A DNA stretch of 31,407 nt from Limnoglobus sp043757025. GTDB taxonomy: Bacteria > Planctomycetota > Planctomycetia > Gemmatales > Gemmataceae. The notes below the pieces were generated by a model. That model searched no databases, was not told the origin of the DNA, and saw nothing but the letters and a program-made list of their open reading frames with translations. The first letter of the stretch is position 1. The number at the start of each line of letters is the position of its first letter. This document shows positions 15,205-24,448 of this stretch, piece by piece. The position numbers and the translations under genes were made by a program. Where the stretch lies: NCBI GenBank assembly GCA_043757025.1, contig JAYVQG010000122.1, forward strand, positions 1 through 31,407, given 5' to 3'.

Positions 15205-17412
15205 ATGTCGACGACACCCCCGAACGATCCGAAGAAGCCCGCAGGTGCAACGCCACCCGTGGGCGGCGCGCCGAAACCACCGACCCCCGCGCCCGGTGCG
15301 AATGTACCGCGACCTGCCGTTCCGCCGCAATCGACGGGCGCGCCGAAGCCGACGGTACCCGGAACGGGCGCTCCACGGCCTGCCGCCCCGCCCGTTACGG
15401 GTGCGAAGCCTGCGGTTCCCGGCCAAGTGCCCACGCGACCTGCCGCGCCACCGGTTGCCGGTGCGCCCGTGAAGCCAGCGGTTCCGGGCCAAGTGCCTAC
15501 GCGGCCTGCCGCACCGCCGGTTACCGGTGCGAAGCCTGCGGGTGCGCCCGCGAAACCTGCGGTTCCTGGCGTTCGGCCTCCGTTGCCTTCAAACATGGGC
15601 AAACCGCCGGTGTCGTCGAAGCCGACGCCGAAACCGCAACCCGCGAAGAATCGCTTTCTCCACGTGGACGCGAACAGCAAACAACTGGCGCAGAAGCTCA
15701 TCGACCTCGGCTTCCTCGACGATGCCCAAGTCGAAATTGTCTACGAGGAAATGCGGACGAGCGAACTGAAATTCAGCGAACTGCTCCTCGAAGCGGGCCG
15801 CGTCAACGACGATCAGTTGCTCCAAGCGAATGCCGAACTTCACGGCATGAAGGTGCAGAACCTCGACGACACGAAGCCCGCGAAAGAAGCGGTGCAAAAA
15901 GTGCCGCAAACGATGGCCGAACTGTACAAGCTCGTGCCGATCACGTTCGAAGGGAACACGCTGACGGTCGTGATGTCCGACCCGAACAATCTACAGGCAC
16001 TCGACGACATTCGGAACTTCCTCGGCATCAGCGAAGTGAAGGCGGTCCTCGCGCCGGCGAAGGCCGTCGAAGAGTTGATGAAGAAGGCGTACAGCAAGGG
16101 TAGCGGTGGCGGTGGCCCGAACGACGATGAATCGATCGCGAACATCATCGCGCAGATCGAAGCCGACCCGGATATCGGTCGCGCTTCGGGCAAGCGCGAA
16201 GCGAGTATCGACCTCGATGGTCTCGAAGAAATGGCCAACTCCGCACCCGTGCGGAAGCTCATCAACATGGTGTTGCTGATGGCCATTCGCGACCACGCCT
16301 CGGACGTTCACTTCGAACCGTTCGAGGAAGAATACAAGATGCGCTACCGCTGCGATGGCGTGCTCTACGAGATGGTGCCGCCACCCCGTCACCTCGCGAA
16401 TGCGATCTCGTCGCGGATCAAGGTCATGTCGAATCTCGACATCGCCGAACGGCGTTTGCCGCAAGATGGTCGCATCGAATTGAACGTCGGAGGCAACCCG
16501 ATCGACATGCGGGTGAGCGTGCTGCCGACGCTGTTCGGCGAGAGCGTCGTCATCCGGGTGCTCGACCGCTCGAACGTCGGTTTGAGCCTCGACCGCATCG
16601 GCATGGGGCCGAAGATTCTGCGCGATTTCCGCAACGTCATCAAGAAGCCGAACGGCATCGTGCTCGTGACGGGGCCGACGGGTGCGGGCAAAACGACGAC
16701 GCTGTACTCGGCCCTATCGGAACTGAACGACCTCGAAACGAAGATCATTACGACCGAAGACCCGGTCGAATACGAAATCGACGGGTTGATCCAGTGCCCG
16801 ATCAACCACGACATCGACCTGACATTCGCAGTCGCGTTGCGGGCGATTCTTCGCCAGGATCCCGACGTGATTCTCGTCGGCGAAGTCCGCGACTTGGAAA
16901 CCGCACAGATCGCGATTCAGGCCTCGCTCACGGGGCACTTGGTGTTCAGCACGCTGCACACGAACGACGCGCCGAGTTCGATCACGCGGATGCGAGATAT
17001 GGGCGTCGAGCCGTTCTTGCTGACGGCCACCGTCGAAGCGATCGAAGCCCAACGGTTGGTCCGTCGCGTCTGCCCGAAGTGCAAGACCGGCTACGAGCCG
17101 ACCCGCGATCAGATGATGGAACTCAACCTAACCCCCGATGCGGTCGCCGGTCGCAAGTTCTTCTACGGCGAAGGCTGCGACAAGTGCAACAACCTCGGCT
17201 TCAAGGGCCGCACCGGACTGTACGAACTGCTGATTATGGACGACGGCCTACGCGACATGGTGAGCCGCGGAGCCTCGACCGACCAGATTCGCATTCACAC
17301 TCGCAAAAACGGAACGATGAGCCTTCGCGACGCCGGTTTGGACGCACTCTACGAAGGGTCCACGACGCTCGACGAAGTCGTGCGAGAGACCATTTCGGAC
17401 GAAGAAGGCTAA
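15205..17412 (+). CDS. GspE/PilB-type assembly ATPase (second copy) with Pro/Ala-rich N-terminus
   Basis: A 735-residue ATPase. Residues 1 to about 145 are a low-complexity Pro/Ala/Val/Lys region with tandem units such as GQVPTRPAAPPVAGAPVKPAVP, absent from typical GspE. From about residue 150 the N-terminal domain begins (NSKQLAQKLIDLGFLDDAQVEIVYEEM; YKLVPITFEGNTLTVVMSDP). A Gly-rich linker leads to the core (VRKLINMVLLMAIRDHASDVHFEPF). Walker A is GPTGAGKT at 490-497, the Asp box is ITTEDPVEYEIDGLIQ, and Walker B is DVILVGEVRD. The His box is TGHLVFSTLHTNDAPSSI. The zinc cysteines are CPKC at 623-626 and CDKC at 658-661. ATG 15205 is chosen because the upstream open frame has no family similarity. 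It probably energises the pseudopilus encoded downstream; gspF follows after 118 bp. Confidence 0.93.
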   Translation: MSTTPPNDPKKPAGATPPVGGAPKPPTPAPGANVPRPAVPPQSTGAPKPTVPGTGAPRPAAPPVTGAKPAVPGQVPTRPAAPPVAGAPVKPAVPGQVPTRPAAPPVTGAKPAGAPAKPAVPGVRPPLPSNMGKPPVSSKPTPKPQPAKNRFLHVDANSKQLAQKLIDLGFLDDAQVEIVYEEMRTSELKFSELLLEAGRVNDDQLLQANAELHGMKVQNLDDTKPAKEAVQKVPQTMAELYKLVPITFEGNTLTVVMSDPNNLQALDDIRNFLGISEVKAVLAPAKAVEELMKKAYSKGSGGGGPNDDESIANIIAQIEADPDIGRASGKREASIDLDGLEEMANSAPVRKLINMVLLMAIRDHASDVHFEPFEEEYKMRYRCDGVLYEMVPPPRHLANAISSRIKVMSNLDIAERRLPQDGRIELNVGGNPIDMRVSVLPTLFGESVVIRVLDRSNVGLSLDRIGMGPKILRDFRNVIKKPNGIVLVTGPTGAGKTTTLYSALSELNDLETKIITTEDPVEYEIDGLIQCPINHDIDLTFAVALRAILRQDPDVILVGEVRDLETAQIAIQASLTGHLVFSTLHTNDAPSSITRMRDMGVEPFLLTATVEAIEAQRLVRRVCPKCKTGYEPTRDQMMELNLTPDAVAGRKFFYGEGCDKCNNLGFKGRTGLYELLIMDDGLRDMVSRGASTDQIRIHTRKNGTMSLRDAGLDALYEGSTTLDEVVRETISDEEG

Positions 17413-17415
17413 AAC

Positions 17416-17492
17416 GTTGTCAGCTATCAGTAATCAGCTGTCAGCCAGAAAAGACCGCTGCTTCTGACAACTGTCAACTGAAAACTGATAAC
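17416..17492. repeat. Degenerate GTCAGC/GACAACTG inverted repeat cluster
   Basis: The 118 bp between the second ATPase and gspF contain GTTGTCAGCTATCAG and AATCAGCTGTCAG, then, reversed, CTGACAACTGTCAACTG and CTGATAAC. GTTGTCAG at 17416-17423 is exactly complementary to CTGACAAC at 17464-17471. It is an imperfect hairpin of a low-complexity repeat type that also occurs in other bacterial genomes. It lies in front of the gspF Shine-Dalgarno. Confidence 0.7.
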
Positions 17493-17530
17493 TACTGGCC
17501 GAAAGCGGAAAAACTAAGAGGACCAAGACG

Positions 17531-18772
17531 ATGCCGACATATAAATTTGAAGCCCTCGATACTTCCGGCCAGGAAGTCAAAGACTCGGTCGAGGCGGGCA
17601 ACGAAGACGAAGCCTCGCAGAAGATCAAGGCGATGGGCTACTTCGTCACGAAGTTGACCGCCGCCCAGGCGGCCAAGGGCGCGAAAGGCAAAAAGAAGAA
17701 GACCGGCAAGAGCCGTAAGACTTTCACCATCGGCGGCGTGAAGCAGAAGCAACTCTGCGTGTTCACGCGGCAGTTCTCGACGCTGCAAGATGCGGGGCTG
17801 CCCGTGTTGCGGTCGTTGCGAATTCTCGAAAAACAGATGAAGCCGAGCGTGTTGAAAAACTCGTTGATCGACGTCGTCGAAGATGTCGAATCCGGGCAGA
17901 CGCTATCCGAGTCGTTGGCGAAACACCCGAAGTGCTTCGACCGGCTTTACGTGAACATGGTGAAAGCCGGCGAGGCGGGCGGTGCCCTCGAAGTCATTTT
18001 GCAGCGTCTCGCCGAGTTCAAGGAAAAGGCGCAGAGCCTGAAGCGGAAGATCGTCGGGGCGATGGTCTACCCGGCCGTCGTGATCTGCGTGGCCGTCGCC
18101 ATCTTGACGTTCATCATGGTCGCGATCATCCCGAAGTTCAAAAAGATCTTCGACGAGTTCGGCTTGTCCCTCCCGCAGGCGACCAAGACGCTCATCGAAA
18201 TTTCCGACTGGATGGCCAGCTACTGGTACGTCATCCCGCTGTTCCCGCTCGGCGTGTACCTGTTCCTGAAACTCATACGCCTGACGAGAGCGGGGAACTA
18301 CGCGCTGGATCGCATGGTCCTCTGGATACCCGTCGTCGGGAGCCTCGTCGAGAAAACCATCGTCGCCCGGACGATGCGCACCCTCGGCACGCTCATCAGT
18401 TCCGGCGTGCCGATCCTCGAAGCGCTCAGCATCGTCAAAGATACCGCGAACAACCTCGTCTTCGAACGCATGTTCCAGCGGGTTCTCGAATCGATCCGCG
18501 AAGGCGATACCATCGCCGACCCGCTCCGCGAAGCGAGGCTCGTCGACGACATGGTCGTGAATATGGTCGAGGTCGGCGAAGAAACCGGCGACTTGGACAC
18601 CATGCTTTATAAGGTGGCGGACTTCTACGACGAAGAAGTCGACACACTGGTGAAATCGCTGATTTCGTTGCTCGAACCGATCATGATCGTGTTCTTGGGC
18701 GGCGTCATCGGGGCGATCGTGATCTCGCTGTTCTTGCCGCTGATCAAGCTGCTCGAAGGTTTATCGAAGTAA
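17531..18772 (+). CDS. PilC/GspF-type inner-membrane platform protein
   Basis: A 413-residue type II secretion/type IV pilus platform protein. The start MPTYKFEALDTSGQEVKDSVEAGNEDEASQKIKAMGYFV is the family's N-terminal signature. A Lys-rich linker of about 25 residues follows. The first GspF domain (QKQLCVFTRQFSTLQDAGLPVLRSLRILEKQ) leads to a hydrophobic segment (MVYPAVVICVAVAILTFIMVAIIPKF) and a second (YWYVIPLFPLGVYLFLKL). The second GspF domain (ARTMRTLGTLISSGVPILEALSIVKD; MVVNMVEVGEETGDLDTML) ends with a third membrane segment (IMIVFLGGVIGAIVISLFLPLIKL). All parts are complete. AGAGGA lies about ten bases before ATG 17531. GspF couples the cytoplasmic ATPase to pseudopilin extraction from the membrane. 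Confidence 0.95.
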   Translation: MPTYKFEALDTSGQEVKDSVEAGNEDEASQKIKAMGYFVTKLTAAQAAKGAKGKKKKTGKSRKTFTIGGVKQKQLCVFTRQFSTLQDAGLPVLRSLRILEKQMKPSVLKNSLIDVVEDVESGQTLSESLAKHPKCFDRLYVNMVKAGEAGGALEVILQRLAEFKEKAQSLKRKIVGAMVYPAVVICVAVAILTFIMVAIIPKFKKIFDEFGLSLPQATKTLIEISDWMASYWYVIPLFPLGVYLFLKLIRLTRAGNYALDRMVLWIPVVGSLVEKTIVARTMRTLGTLISSGVPILEALSIVKDTANNLVFERMFQRVLESIREGDTIADPLREARLVDDMVVNMVEVGEETGDLDTMLYKVADFYDEEVDTLVKSLISLLEPIMIVFLGGVIGAIVISLFLPLIKLLEGLSK

Positions 18773-18852
18773 CTCGAAATAATCGGTGCTAAGTACCCGT
18801 AGACGATCGTCTGCGGGGTGTTCGCCACGCATCCATATAGGAGACCCGAATC

Positions 18853-19941
18853 ATGACTCTCTCGCGACGGGCGACCCTTCGCCCCGGCTTCACACTGATC
18901 GAATTACTCGTCGTGATTGCCATCATCGGCGTGCTCGCCGCACTGACGACGGCCGCCGTGCAACGGGTCCGTTCGCGAGCGAAAGACGTGACCGTCGTTT
19001 CCGCTCTGCGTCAGTTGGAAACCAGCATTGCCTCATTCAAGACTAAGTACGGCGTCAACCCACCCGACCGGGGTGCTGGCACAAACTTCACGTTCCGATT
19101 CGCTTCGGCGTACAAAGATCCGATGGGGGTGTACTACTCCGGCTTCTCCGATGCGTCTCCAGAAATCGTCTTCTTGCAACGGGTTTACGGTCGCATCAAT
19201 CTCCTCGACAATGGCCTCCGCAAATTGGATGCGGCCGGCAACCCACAGGCACCCACCGTCCTGCCCACGGCGTCCAATCTTGCATCGGAAGGTATCCTCG
19301 GAAGCGCTCCGGCATTGCTCGATAGCAATCAGTGCCTCGTTGTGTTCATGAGCGGCGGTTCGTTCATGGGATACACCGGTCTCTCGACCGATCCGACGCA
19401 ACCATTCAAGTACAGCGTCGGCGGTTCCCGCGTCGCATCGTTCGTGGAAATTAGTCAAAACAGTCTGATGAAACCGAGCGAATATCGGAACGCGAAGTAC
19501 AACCCGAATTACGACGGGACGCGGTTCACCAGCGATACGAGCCTGGGCAACACCGAGAAGTGGCTCGTGGATACTTATGGCCACCCGTATTTGTACATGA
19601 CCAGTAACAACGGCAACGACTACTTCTTTGACGGCGCACTTGCGGCATCGCCGATCGTGACCATCGGGCCGTGGGGTGGCGACAAGTCGCCGTGGGCGGC
19701 AGCGACACCGGCGGACAAACGCGGCCCGAAGGCGTTCCGCGATTCCAATGCCAAGTTCGCCAACGACAAAACCGTGCAGATTATCTCCGGTGGTGCCAAC
19801 GGCGTCTTCGGTCGCGGCCAACCGACGTCGGGCACGAACTACACGTTCGTGGCGGGTAGCGGCGACTACGTCGATAACCGCGACGAAGGGGCCGACGACT
19901 TCGTTAACTTCCGCAAACTCAAGCTCAGCGCGGCTGATTAA
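18853..19941 (+). CDS. GspG-like prepilin (first pseudopilin)
   Basis: A 362-residue prepilin. The leader MTLSRRATLRPG is followed by FTLIELLVVIAIIGVLAALTTAAVQRVR, a textbook class III signal: cleavage between Gly-12 and Phe-13, Glu at +5, then the hydrophobic assembly helix. VVSALRQLETSIASFKTKYGVNPPD, right after the helix, is the GspG-like region. The C-terminal two thirds are longer than in classic GspG (about 145 aa), with Gly/Asn/Ser-rich sections and segments such as WLVDTYGHPYLYMTSNNGNDYFF that resemble the GspG 'D.WG.PY.Y' motif. The likely role is the major pseudopilin or pilus subunit. AGGAG precedes ATG 18853, and the next pseudopilin starts 12 bp after the stop. Confidence 0.88.
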   Translation: MTLSRRATLRPGFTLIELLVVIAIIGVLAALTTAAVQRVRSRAKDVTVVSALRQLETSIASFKTKYGVNPPDRGAGTNFTFRFASAYKDPMGVYYSGFSDASPEIVFLQRVYGRINLLDNGLRKLDAAGNPQAPTVLPTASNLASEGILGSAPALLDSNQCLVVFMSGGSFMGYTGLSTDPTQPFKYSVGGSRVASFVEISQNSLMKPSEYRNAKYNPNYDGTRFTSDTSLGNTEKWLVDTYGHPYLYMTSNNGNDYFFDGALAASPIVTIGPWGGDKSPWAAATPADKRGPKAFRDSNAKFANDKTVQIISGGANGVFGRGQPTSGTNYTFVAGSGDYVDNRDEGADDFVNFRKLKLSAAD

Positions 19942-19953
19942 AGGAGACTGCTC

Positions 19954-20985
19954 ATGACTGCGTTACACCATCGTTCGCGAGCGGGCTTCACGCTCATCGA
20001 ACTGCTCGTTGTCATTGCCATCCTGGCGGTTCTCTCGGCCATCGGCGTCGGCGCGTACTTTCGAGTCCGCGGCAGTGCGGAGATCAAGGCCAACGAGACG
20101 ACCGTAGCGAAGCTCAGTACGGGCTTGAACCAGCAGTGGAGCGCCGAGCGCGACACCGCCGAGAAAGAGTTCAAAGACAACACGTACCCTGTGCCGATCC
20201 AGACGCTGACAAACTTCGCTGCGGGCGACCGCGATCGCGCGAAAGCGCTCTGGATGCACCTGCGGATGAAGAATACCTTCCCGCAGACGTTTCTGGAAGC
20301 GGCAACGGCGACGAACTTCACGCCGACTGGTTTACCGGCGTACAACACGTCGTTGCCGAGACGCGCAACCTTCGCGGCGGTCGCTGGGCTGAAGGATGTT
20401 ACGAGTCCTAGCAACTTGCCGTTGATCGAACCGGCTAACGCGGCGGACGTGAACGAGCCGAACACACAGTCGGCTGTACTTCTGTACTTGATGCTCACGC
20501 AACGTGCGGGACGCGGTGCGGCCTTCTCCGACGAAGCGGCCGGTTCGCTCACTAAAACCGTCCGATTCAAGATTAAAGACGCGATGAGCGTCGATCAATT
20601 TTACGACTTCAAAGTCTACTCCGATACTTACGGCACTCCGCTGACGTACGTTCGTTGGGCGATGAACGGGGAGATCGACGCCGCGCCATTCGTGAAGCCG
20701 AACCAAGGTAAAGACCCGTTCGATCCACTAAAGCGGTTGACTGCTGGCGGCGGTTGGACGATCCAACCTGCCACACCCGTGAGCAGTGCGGCGGCGGGTG
20801 CGGGTTTCGGTCTGGCTCCGGCAAACGTATTCAACACCAACTGGCTACCAACGATTATCTGCGCCGGTGCGAACAAAAACTGGGACGGCCTCAACGTCAA
20901 TGCGGGCGGTCTCGTAACCGTGCCGGCCGACACCGACAACATCCTCGGATACCGGCTACGCCGGGAAGGCGAACGGGGGAACTAA
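19954..20985 (+). CDS. Prepilin-like protein (second pseudopilin)
   Basis: A 343-residue protein with the class III leader MTALHHRSRAG-FTLIELLVVIAILAVLSAIGVGAYFRVR, Gly/Phe cleavage site, Glu at +5 and a hydrophobic helix. The post-helix region is charged (GSAEIKANETTVAKLSTGLNQQWSAERDTAEKEF) and likely helical. The remainder contains DQFYDFKVYSDTYGTPLTYVRW, again resembling the 'D.yGtPl.Y' motif near the end of GspG-like pseudopilins. No specific subfamily is recognised beyond prepilin-like. AAAGGAG lies eight bases upstream of ATG 19954. Short gaps to both neighbours (12 bp and 1 bp) indicate translational coupling. Confidence 0.85.
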   Translation: MTALHHRSRAGFTLIELLVVIAILAVLSAIGVGAYFRVRGSAEIKANETTVAKLSTGLNQQWSAERDTAEKEFKDNTYPVPIQTLTNFAAGDRDRAKALWMHLRMKNTFPQTFLEAATATNFTPTGLPAYNTSLPRRATFAAVAGLKDVTSPSNLPLIEPANAADVNEPNTQSAVLLYLMLTQRAGRGAAFSDEAAGSLTKTVRFKIKDAMSVDQFYDFKVYSDTYGTPLTYVRWAMNGEIDAAPFVKPNQGKDPFDPLKRLTAGGGWTIQPATPVSSAAAGAGFGLAPANVFNTNWLPTIICAGANKNWDGLNVNAGGLVTVPADTDNILGYRLRREGERGN

Positions 20986-20986
20986 C

Positions 20987-22033
20987 ATGCGCATTCCATA
21001 CCGAACTCCAGCCGCACGGCCCGCGTTCACGATCATCGAGCTTCTCGTGGCGATGGCACTCGCCGTGACGCTCCTCGGCCTTGCCGTGGCCGTCTCGCAG
21101 TCGAGCGCCTTCGACTCGTACAAGACCGTCGGTTCCGCCGACCGCGTCAGCCAATGGATGCTCGTCGCGAAGAACCGCGCCCTCCGCGACCGCGCCCCGC
21201 GCGGCGTGCGGCTAATCATGGATTCCACAGGCTCCACATGCAGGGAAATCGCCTACATCGAGATGCCTGAGCCTTACATCGTGCCGCCGGGGGCACGGCT
21301 CGCACTCGTGTACAGCGCGAGCGGTTCACCCTTGATGATTACCGACAAACAAGTGTTCCTCACGGGTGTCTCATACGCGGACTTTTCCGCCTCCGTTTCG
21401 GTCGGCGATTTGTTCACGATTCCCGAACTCGGTGGCGCGTACAAAGTCGACGCCATTGCAGACGCCTCCGGTTACCCTGCCGCTTCGAAGCCCGCAGGGG
21501 CCACGATCGAACTGAGTGTTGGGTTAAACCCTACGGATCATAAATTGCGTCTGCCCGATCTCGGTGCGGCTTACTCACCGACACCCGGTGCGGGGCAGCC
21601 GTTGAACCCCGTTTACGTCACCGCGAACTTCGGCATCTACCGTCAGGCTCGCCCGTTGCTCGGCGAGCCGACGCAACAGTTGCCGTTGGGTATGGTGATC
21701 GACCTCGCATCGTCGGTGAAAACGGGGCCACCAATGTCGCCAATTTACAACCACAATATCCCGCTCGTTGGGGTAAACCGCGACATACTCTTTGCCCCGT
21801 CTGGGGAAGTGATGTTCGCCTCTGAGGGTCTGATCGTTTGCCTGATGCGGGATATCAACCGCAACCCTGCGGCGATCGATCTGACGAATCAAACTGACCT
21901 CGATAAAGCGGGTCAGATGATCCTGATTGCGATCTACGCGAAGACGGGTGCGATTGCGACGCAGAACGTCGCGCCGATCTCGCAAAACGACCCGTATAAG
22001 TTCGCGAAAGACGGCATCAATACCGGGCTGTAA
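20987..22033 (+). CDS. Prepilin-like protein (third pseudopilin, GspH-like)
   Basis: A 348-residue protein with the leader MRIPYRTPAARPA followed by FTIIELLVAMALAVTLLGLAVAVSQ. The class III pattern is kept (Glu at +5), but the residue before the cleavage site is Ala instead of the nearly invariant Gly, so processing may be slower or altered. Downstream, VSQWMLVAKNRALRDRAPRGVRLIMD resembles the GspH/FimT region where the helix is followed by 'A..R...GV.L'. That motif is the basis for calling it GspH-like, with moderate certainty. ATG 20987 begins one base after the previous stop codon, an arrangement typical of translational coupling. Confidence 0.82.
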   Translation: MRIPYRTPAARPAFTIIELLVAMALAVTLLGLAVAVSQSSAFDSYKTVGSADRVSQWMLVAKNRALRDRAPRGVRLIMDSTGSTCREIAYIEMPEPYIVPPGARLALVYSASGSPLMITDKQVFLTGVSYADFSASVSVGDLFTIPELGGAYKVDAIADASGYPAASKPAGATIELSVGLNPTDHKLRLPDLGAAYSPTPGAGQPLNPVYVTANFGIYRQARPLLGEPTQQLPLGMVIDLASSVKTGPPMSPIYNHNIPLVGVNRDILFAPSGEVMFASEGLIVCLMRDINRNPAAIDLTNQTDLDKAGQMILIAIYAKTGAIATQNVAPISQNDPYKFAKDGINTGL

Positions 22034-22075
22034 CGGCCTCTTTCATAAACGACGAAACCCCACTGGGGATTACCG

Positions 22076-23053
22076 ATGATTACCCGAATGCCGATGGCCC
22101 GACGCCCCGGCCTGACCTTGACCGAAGCCCTCGTTGCGATGTTCGTCGCCGCGCTCGGCATGATCTCGCTGCTGACGCTGTTCCCGCTCGGTGCCTTGCA
22201 AATGGGCCAAGCGCTGAAGGACAGCCGCACCGCCGAAGCCGCCCGCCAAGCCGACTCCCTGATACGCAACTACTGGCGCGACGCGGTGGAGCAACGACAG
22301 ACTTACGACCCGAACCTGTTTAACTGGATGAACAATCCAGAGACGGCATCGGGCGTAGCCAACGGTAGCTTGCAAATCGATCCAACGGTCACCGCGAGCT
22401 ACCCCGTTTTCCTCGATCCAATTGGTGAGTTTTCCCAAACAGCAACGGCAAAGAGTTGGGTGACTGGTGCGAATCGAGCCGGTTTACCGAGAAAGAACCT
22501 CATCAACTCCGTTACAGGGAGTTTCCAGCAGCGATTGCGGTTCTGCACGCTACTCGACGATCTGACTTACGATCAAACCGGTACGGGTGCGCCGACCGCA
22601 TCGGTGCCCGTCGAGCGCGGTGGCCGCTACAACTGGCTCGCGATTGTACAGCGCCCGGCACGTTCGTCCGAGAACCTCGCGAACTTATCAATCCTCGTGT
22701 TCGATGGCCGCGCACCCGGTTATGCGATTCCGAACGGCGAAGCGGTCTTTACACCGACGTCTCTCAGTGGCTCCGGACTGACATTCACGTATCCAACCGG
22801 GGCAAGGCCACCCGTGAGCAAGGGTCGCTGGATTGCATTACACACGTTCGATGGAACATCGACAGTGACACCCACGCAGAACGTGCTTCAGTTTTACCGC
22901 GTCGTCAGTGCCAACGACGAAGTGGCGGGCACACTCGACATCGAATTGCAAACGCCGATTCGCAGTGAGCAATTGAACTTTAGCACCACCCGCGTCATCG
23001 TCTTCACCGGGCTGTCCGAAGTTTTCGAACGTCCGCAGTTGACCGGTAAGTAA
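22076..23053 (+). CDS. Prepilin-like protein (fourth pseudopilin, GspI/PilV-like)
   Basis: A 325-residue protein with the leader MITRMPMARRPG followed by LTLTEALVAMFVAALGMISLLTLFPLGALQM: Gly at -1, Leu at +1, Glu at +5, then a hydrophobic helix. The 'TLTEALVAM..A.LG...L' pattern is that of GspI/PilV minor pseudopilins. After the helix, DSRTAEAARQADSLIRNYWRDAVEQ is a typical PilV-like 'A...A..l...' segment. The remainder is beta-rich with no enzyme motifs. The start is ATG 22076; a second ATG at 22088 would shorten the leader without affecting the signal. A minor component that primes or caps the pseudopilus is the likely role. Confidence 0.83.
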   Translation: MITRMPMARRPGLTLTEALVAMFVAALGMISLLTLFPLGALQMGQALKDSRTAEAARQADSLIRNYWRDAVEQRQTYDPNLFNWMNNPETASGVANGSLQIDPTVTASYPVFLDPIGEFSQTATAKSWVTGANRAGLPRKNLINSVTGSFQQRLRFCTLLDDLTYDQTGTGAPTASVPVERGGRYNWLAIVQRPARSSENLANLSILVFDGRAPGYAIPNGEAVFTPTSLSGSGLTFTYPTGARPPVSKGRWIALHTFDGTSTVTPTQNVLQFYRVVSANDEVAGTLDIELQTPIRSEQLNFSTTRVIVFTGLSEVFERPQLTGK

Positions 23054-23096
23054 GCCTCGAACATCCTCCGAACGCCTACGCCCGCAAGAGGGTCCG

Positions 23097-24437
23097 ATGA
23101 ATATTCCGCGAACCGCACGAACCCGACGCCCCGGCTTTACGCTCATCGAAGTGTTAGTCGCTGCGGGCCTCTGCATGTTGATTATGGTCGTCATGACGCA
23201 GGCGTTCGCCGCGGGCCTCGACACCTTCAGCGTGCTGAAATCGACGGGCGAACTGCAAGAGCGTCTCGCCGTCGCCGGCACCGTGTTGCAGTCCGACCTC
23301 GCCGCCACGCACCTGGAAAACCAAGTCGGCGAACCGATACGGGTGAGCGGCATTCGCTTCGACAAGATCGGCTCTGGCGATCCCGCCGCCCGCCCGCCAT
23401 TCCGCGGCTTTTTCCGCATTCAGCAGGAATCCGCAAGTGCGTTGGAAGGCGGCACGGTGGCATTACCCGGCCTGGACCCCGACGGCATCCCATGCACCAA
23501 GGCCGATGGAAGTGCGAACAAAGGCCACATCTTACATATGGCGATCAAACTGCCCGGCACGCGTCAAGATCGCGCCTTCACCGCCAATCTGACGGGTAAC
23601 AGCGCCACTGCGATTCAAAACGCATTCTTGCAATCGATGAGCTTGACCAATCTGGAACCTTCGACTTCAAAATACTGCTCGCAGTGGGCCGAAGTGGCGT
23701 ACTTCCTTAGCCCGACATCGACGGGAACGACCGCCTCCGGTACCACGCAATTATACACCCTGTATCGCCGCATCCGCGTGTTGACAGCGAACGACAACAC
23801 AGGAATTTCGTGGCTTACGAGTCAAGTCGCATCGCCTGGGATGAGTTGCAACCGTGCGATTGCACCACCCGGACAAGAGAAACTACTGAACGGCCCCGGT
23901 AACATCACCGTACCAGACTTCCGACTCGGTGGGAAAACCGGCACGCGATCGGCAGCGGGTGTCGACGACTTCACCCCGCTAACCGGATCAAGCGCTGGCG
24001 ACGACATTCTGCAATCCAACGTGATCTCGTTTGAAATCAAAGCCAACTGGGATGCAGGCTTTGGCGCTCTCCCGACAGGTTGGAATACCCCCAACGAAGC
24101 CCCGTTCGACGACCTGCCGCCGTACCAGTCGCAACCGATGAGCGCGACGTATCCGAGCGGTTCGGGCAACCCGTCGTTTAGCCGGTCGAACCTCACTGCT
24201 GCTGACCTCGCGCGGCCTCGCGTTTTCGACACCTGGACGGATCGCCCCCCTCACAACAACTGGGCGCGGCCCGAGGTACTCACGAATCCCGGCAATCCAC
24301 AGCCTCCGCCGATATTCGCGCCGAACCTGAGCTACGTACCCCTGCCGATTCGCCTGAAGGCGATTCAGATCAAGCTGCGGATTTACGATCCCAAAAACAA
24401 ACTGGCCCGGCAAATTACGCTGATCCAGGACATGTAA
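23097..24437 (+). CDS. Prepilin-like protein (fifth pseudopilin, GspJ/PilW-like)
   Basis: A 446-residue protein with the leader MNIPRTARTRRPG followed by FTLIEVLVAAGLCMLIMVVMTQAFAAG, a standard class III signal with Glu at +5. The region ELQERLAVAGTVLQSDLAATHL resembles the GspJ/PilW post-helix segment ('l..rl..a...l..Dl'). Further motifs such as AEVAYFLSPTSTGTTASGTTQLYTLYRRIRVL match the PilW-like 'v.Y.l......LyR' pattern, and the end, RLKAIQIKLRIYDPKNKLARQITLIQDM, matches the usual C-terminal 'v.i.l...d......'. GAGGG precedes ATG 23097. It is the last prepilin before the giant GspK-like protein. Confidence 0.86.
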   Translation: MNIPRTARTRRPGFTLIEVLVAAGLCMLIMVVMTQAFAAGLDTFSVLKSTGELQERLAVAGTVLQSDLAATHLENQVGEPIRVSGIRFDKIGSGDPAARPPFRGFFRIQQESASALEGGTVALPGLDPDGIPCTKADGSANKGHILHMAIKLPGTRQDRAFTANLTGNSATAIQNAFLQSMSLTNLEPSTSKYCSQWAEVAYFLSPTSTGTTASGTTQLYTLYRRIRVLTANDNTGISWLTSQVASPGMSCNRAIAPPGQEKLLNGPGNITVPDFRLGGKTGTRSAAGVDDFTPLTGSSAGDDILQSNVISFEIKANWDAGFGALPTGWNTPNEAPFDDLPPYQSQPMSATYPSGSGNPSFSRSNLTAADLARPRVFDTWTDRPPHNNWARPEVLTNPGNPQPPPIFAPNLSYVPLPIRLKAIQIKLRIYDPKNKLARQITLIQDM

Positions 24438-24448
24438 CTTTTGAAATT

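Noticed and set aside
15063..16103. 346-codon plus-strand ORF
   Set aside because: It is an alternative frame of the Pro/Ala-rich part of the second ATPase, and the product is Arg/Thr-rich without motifs.
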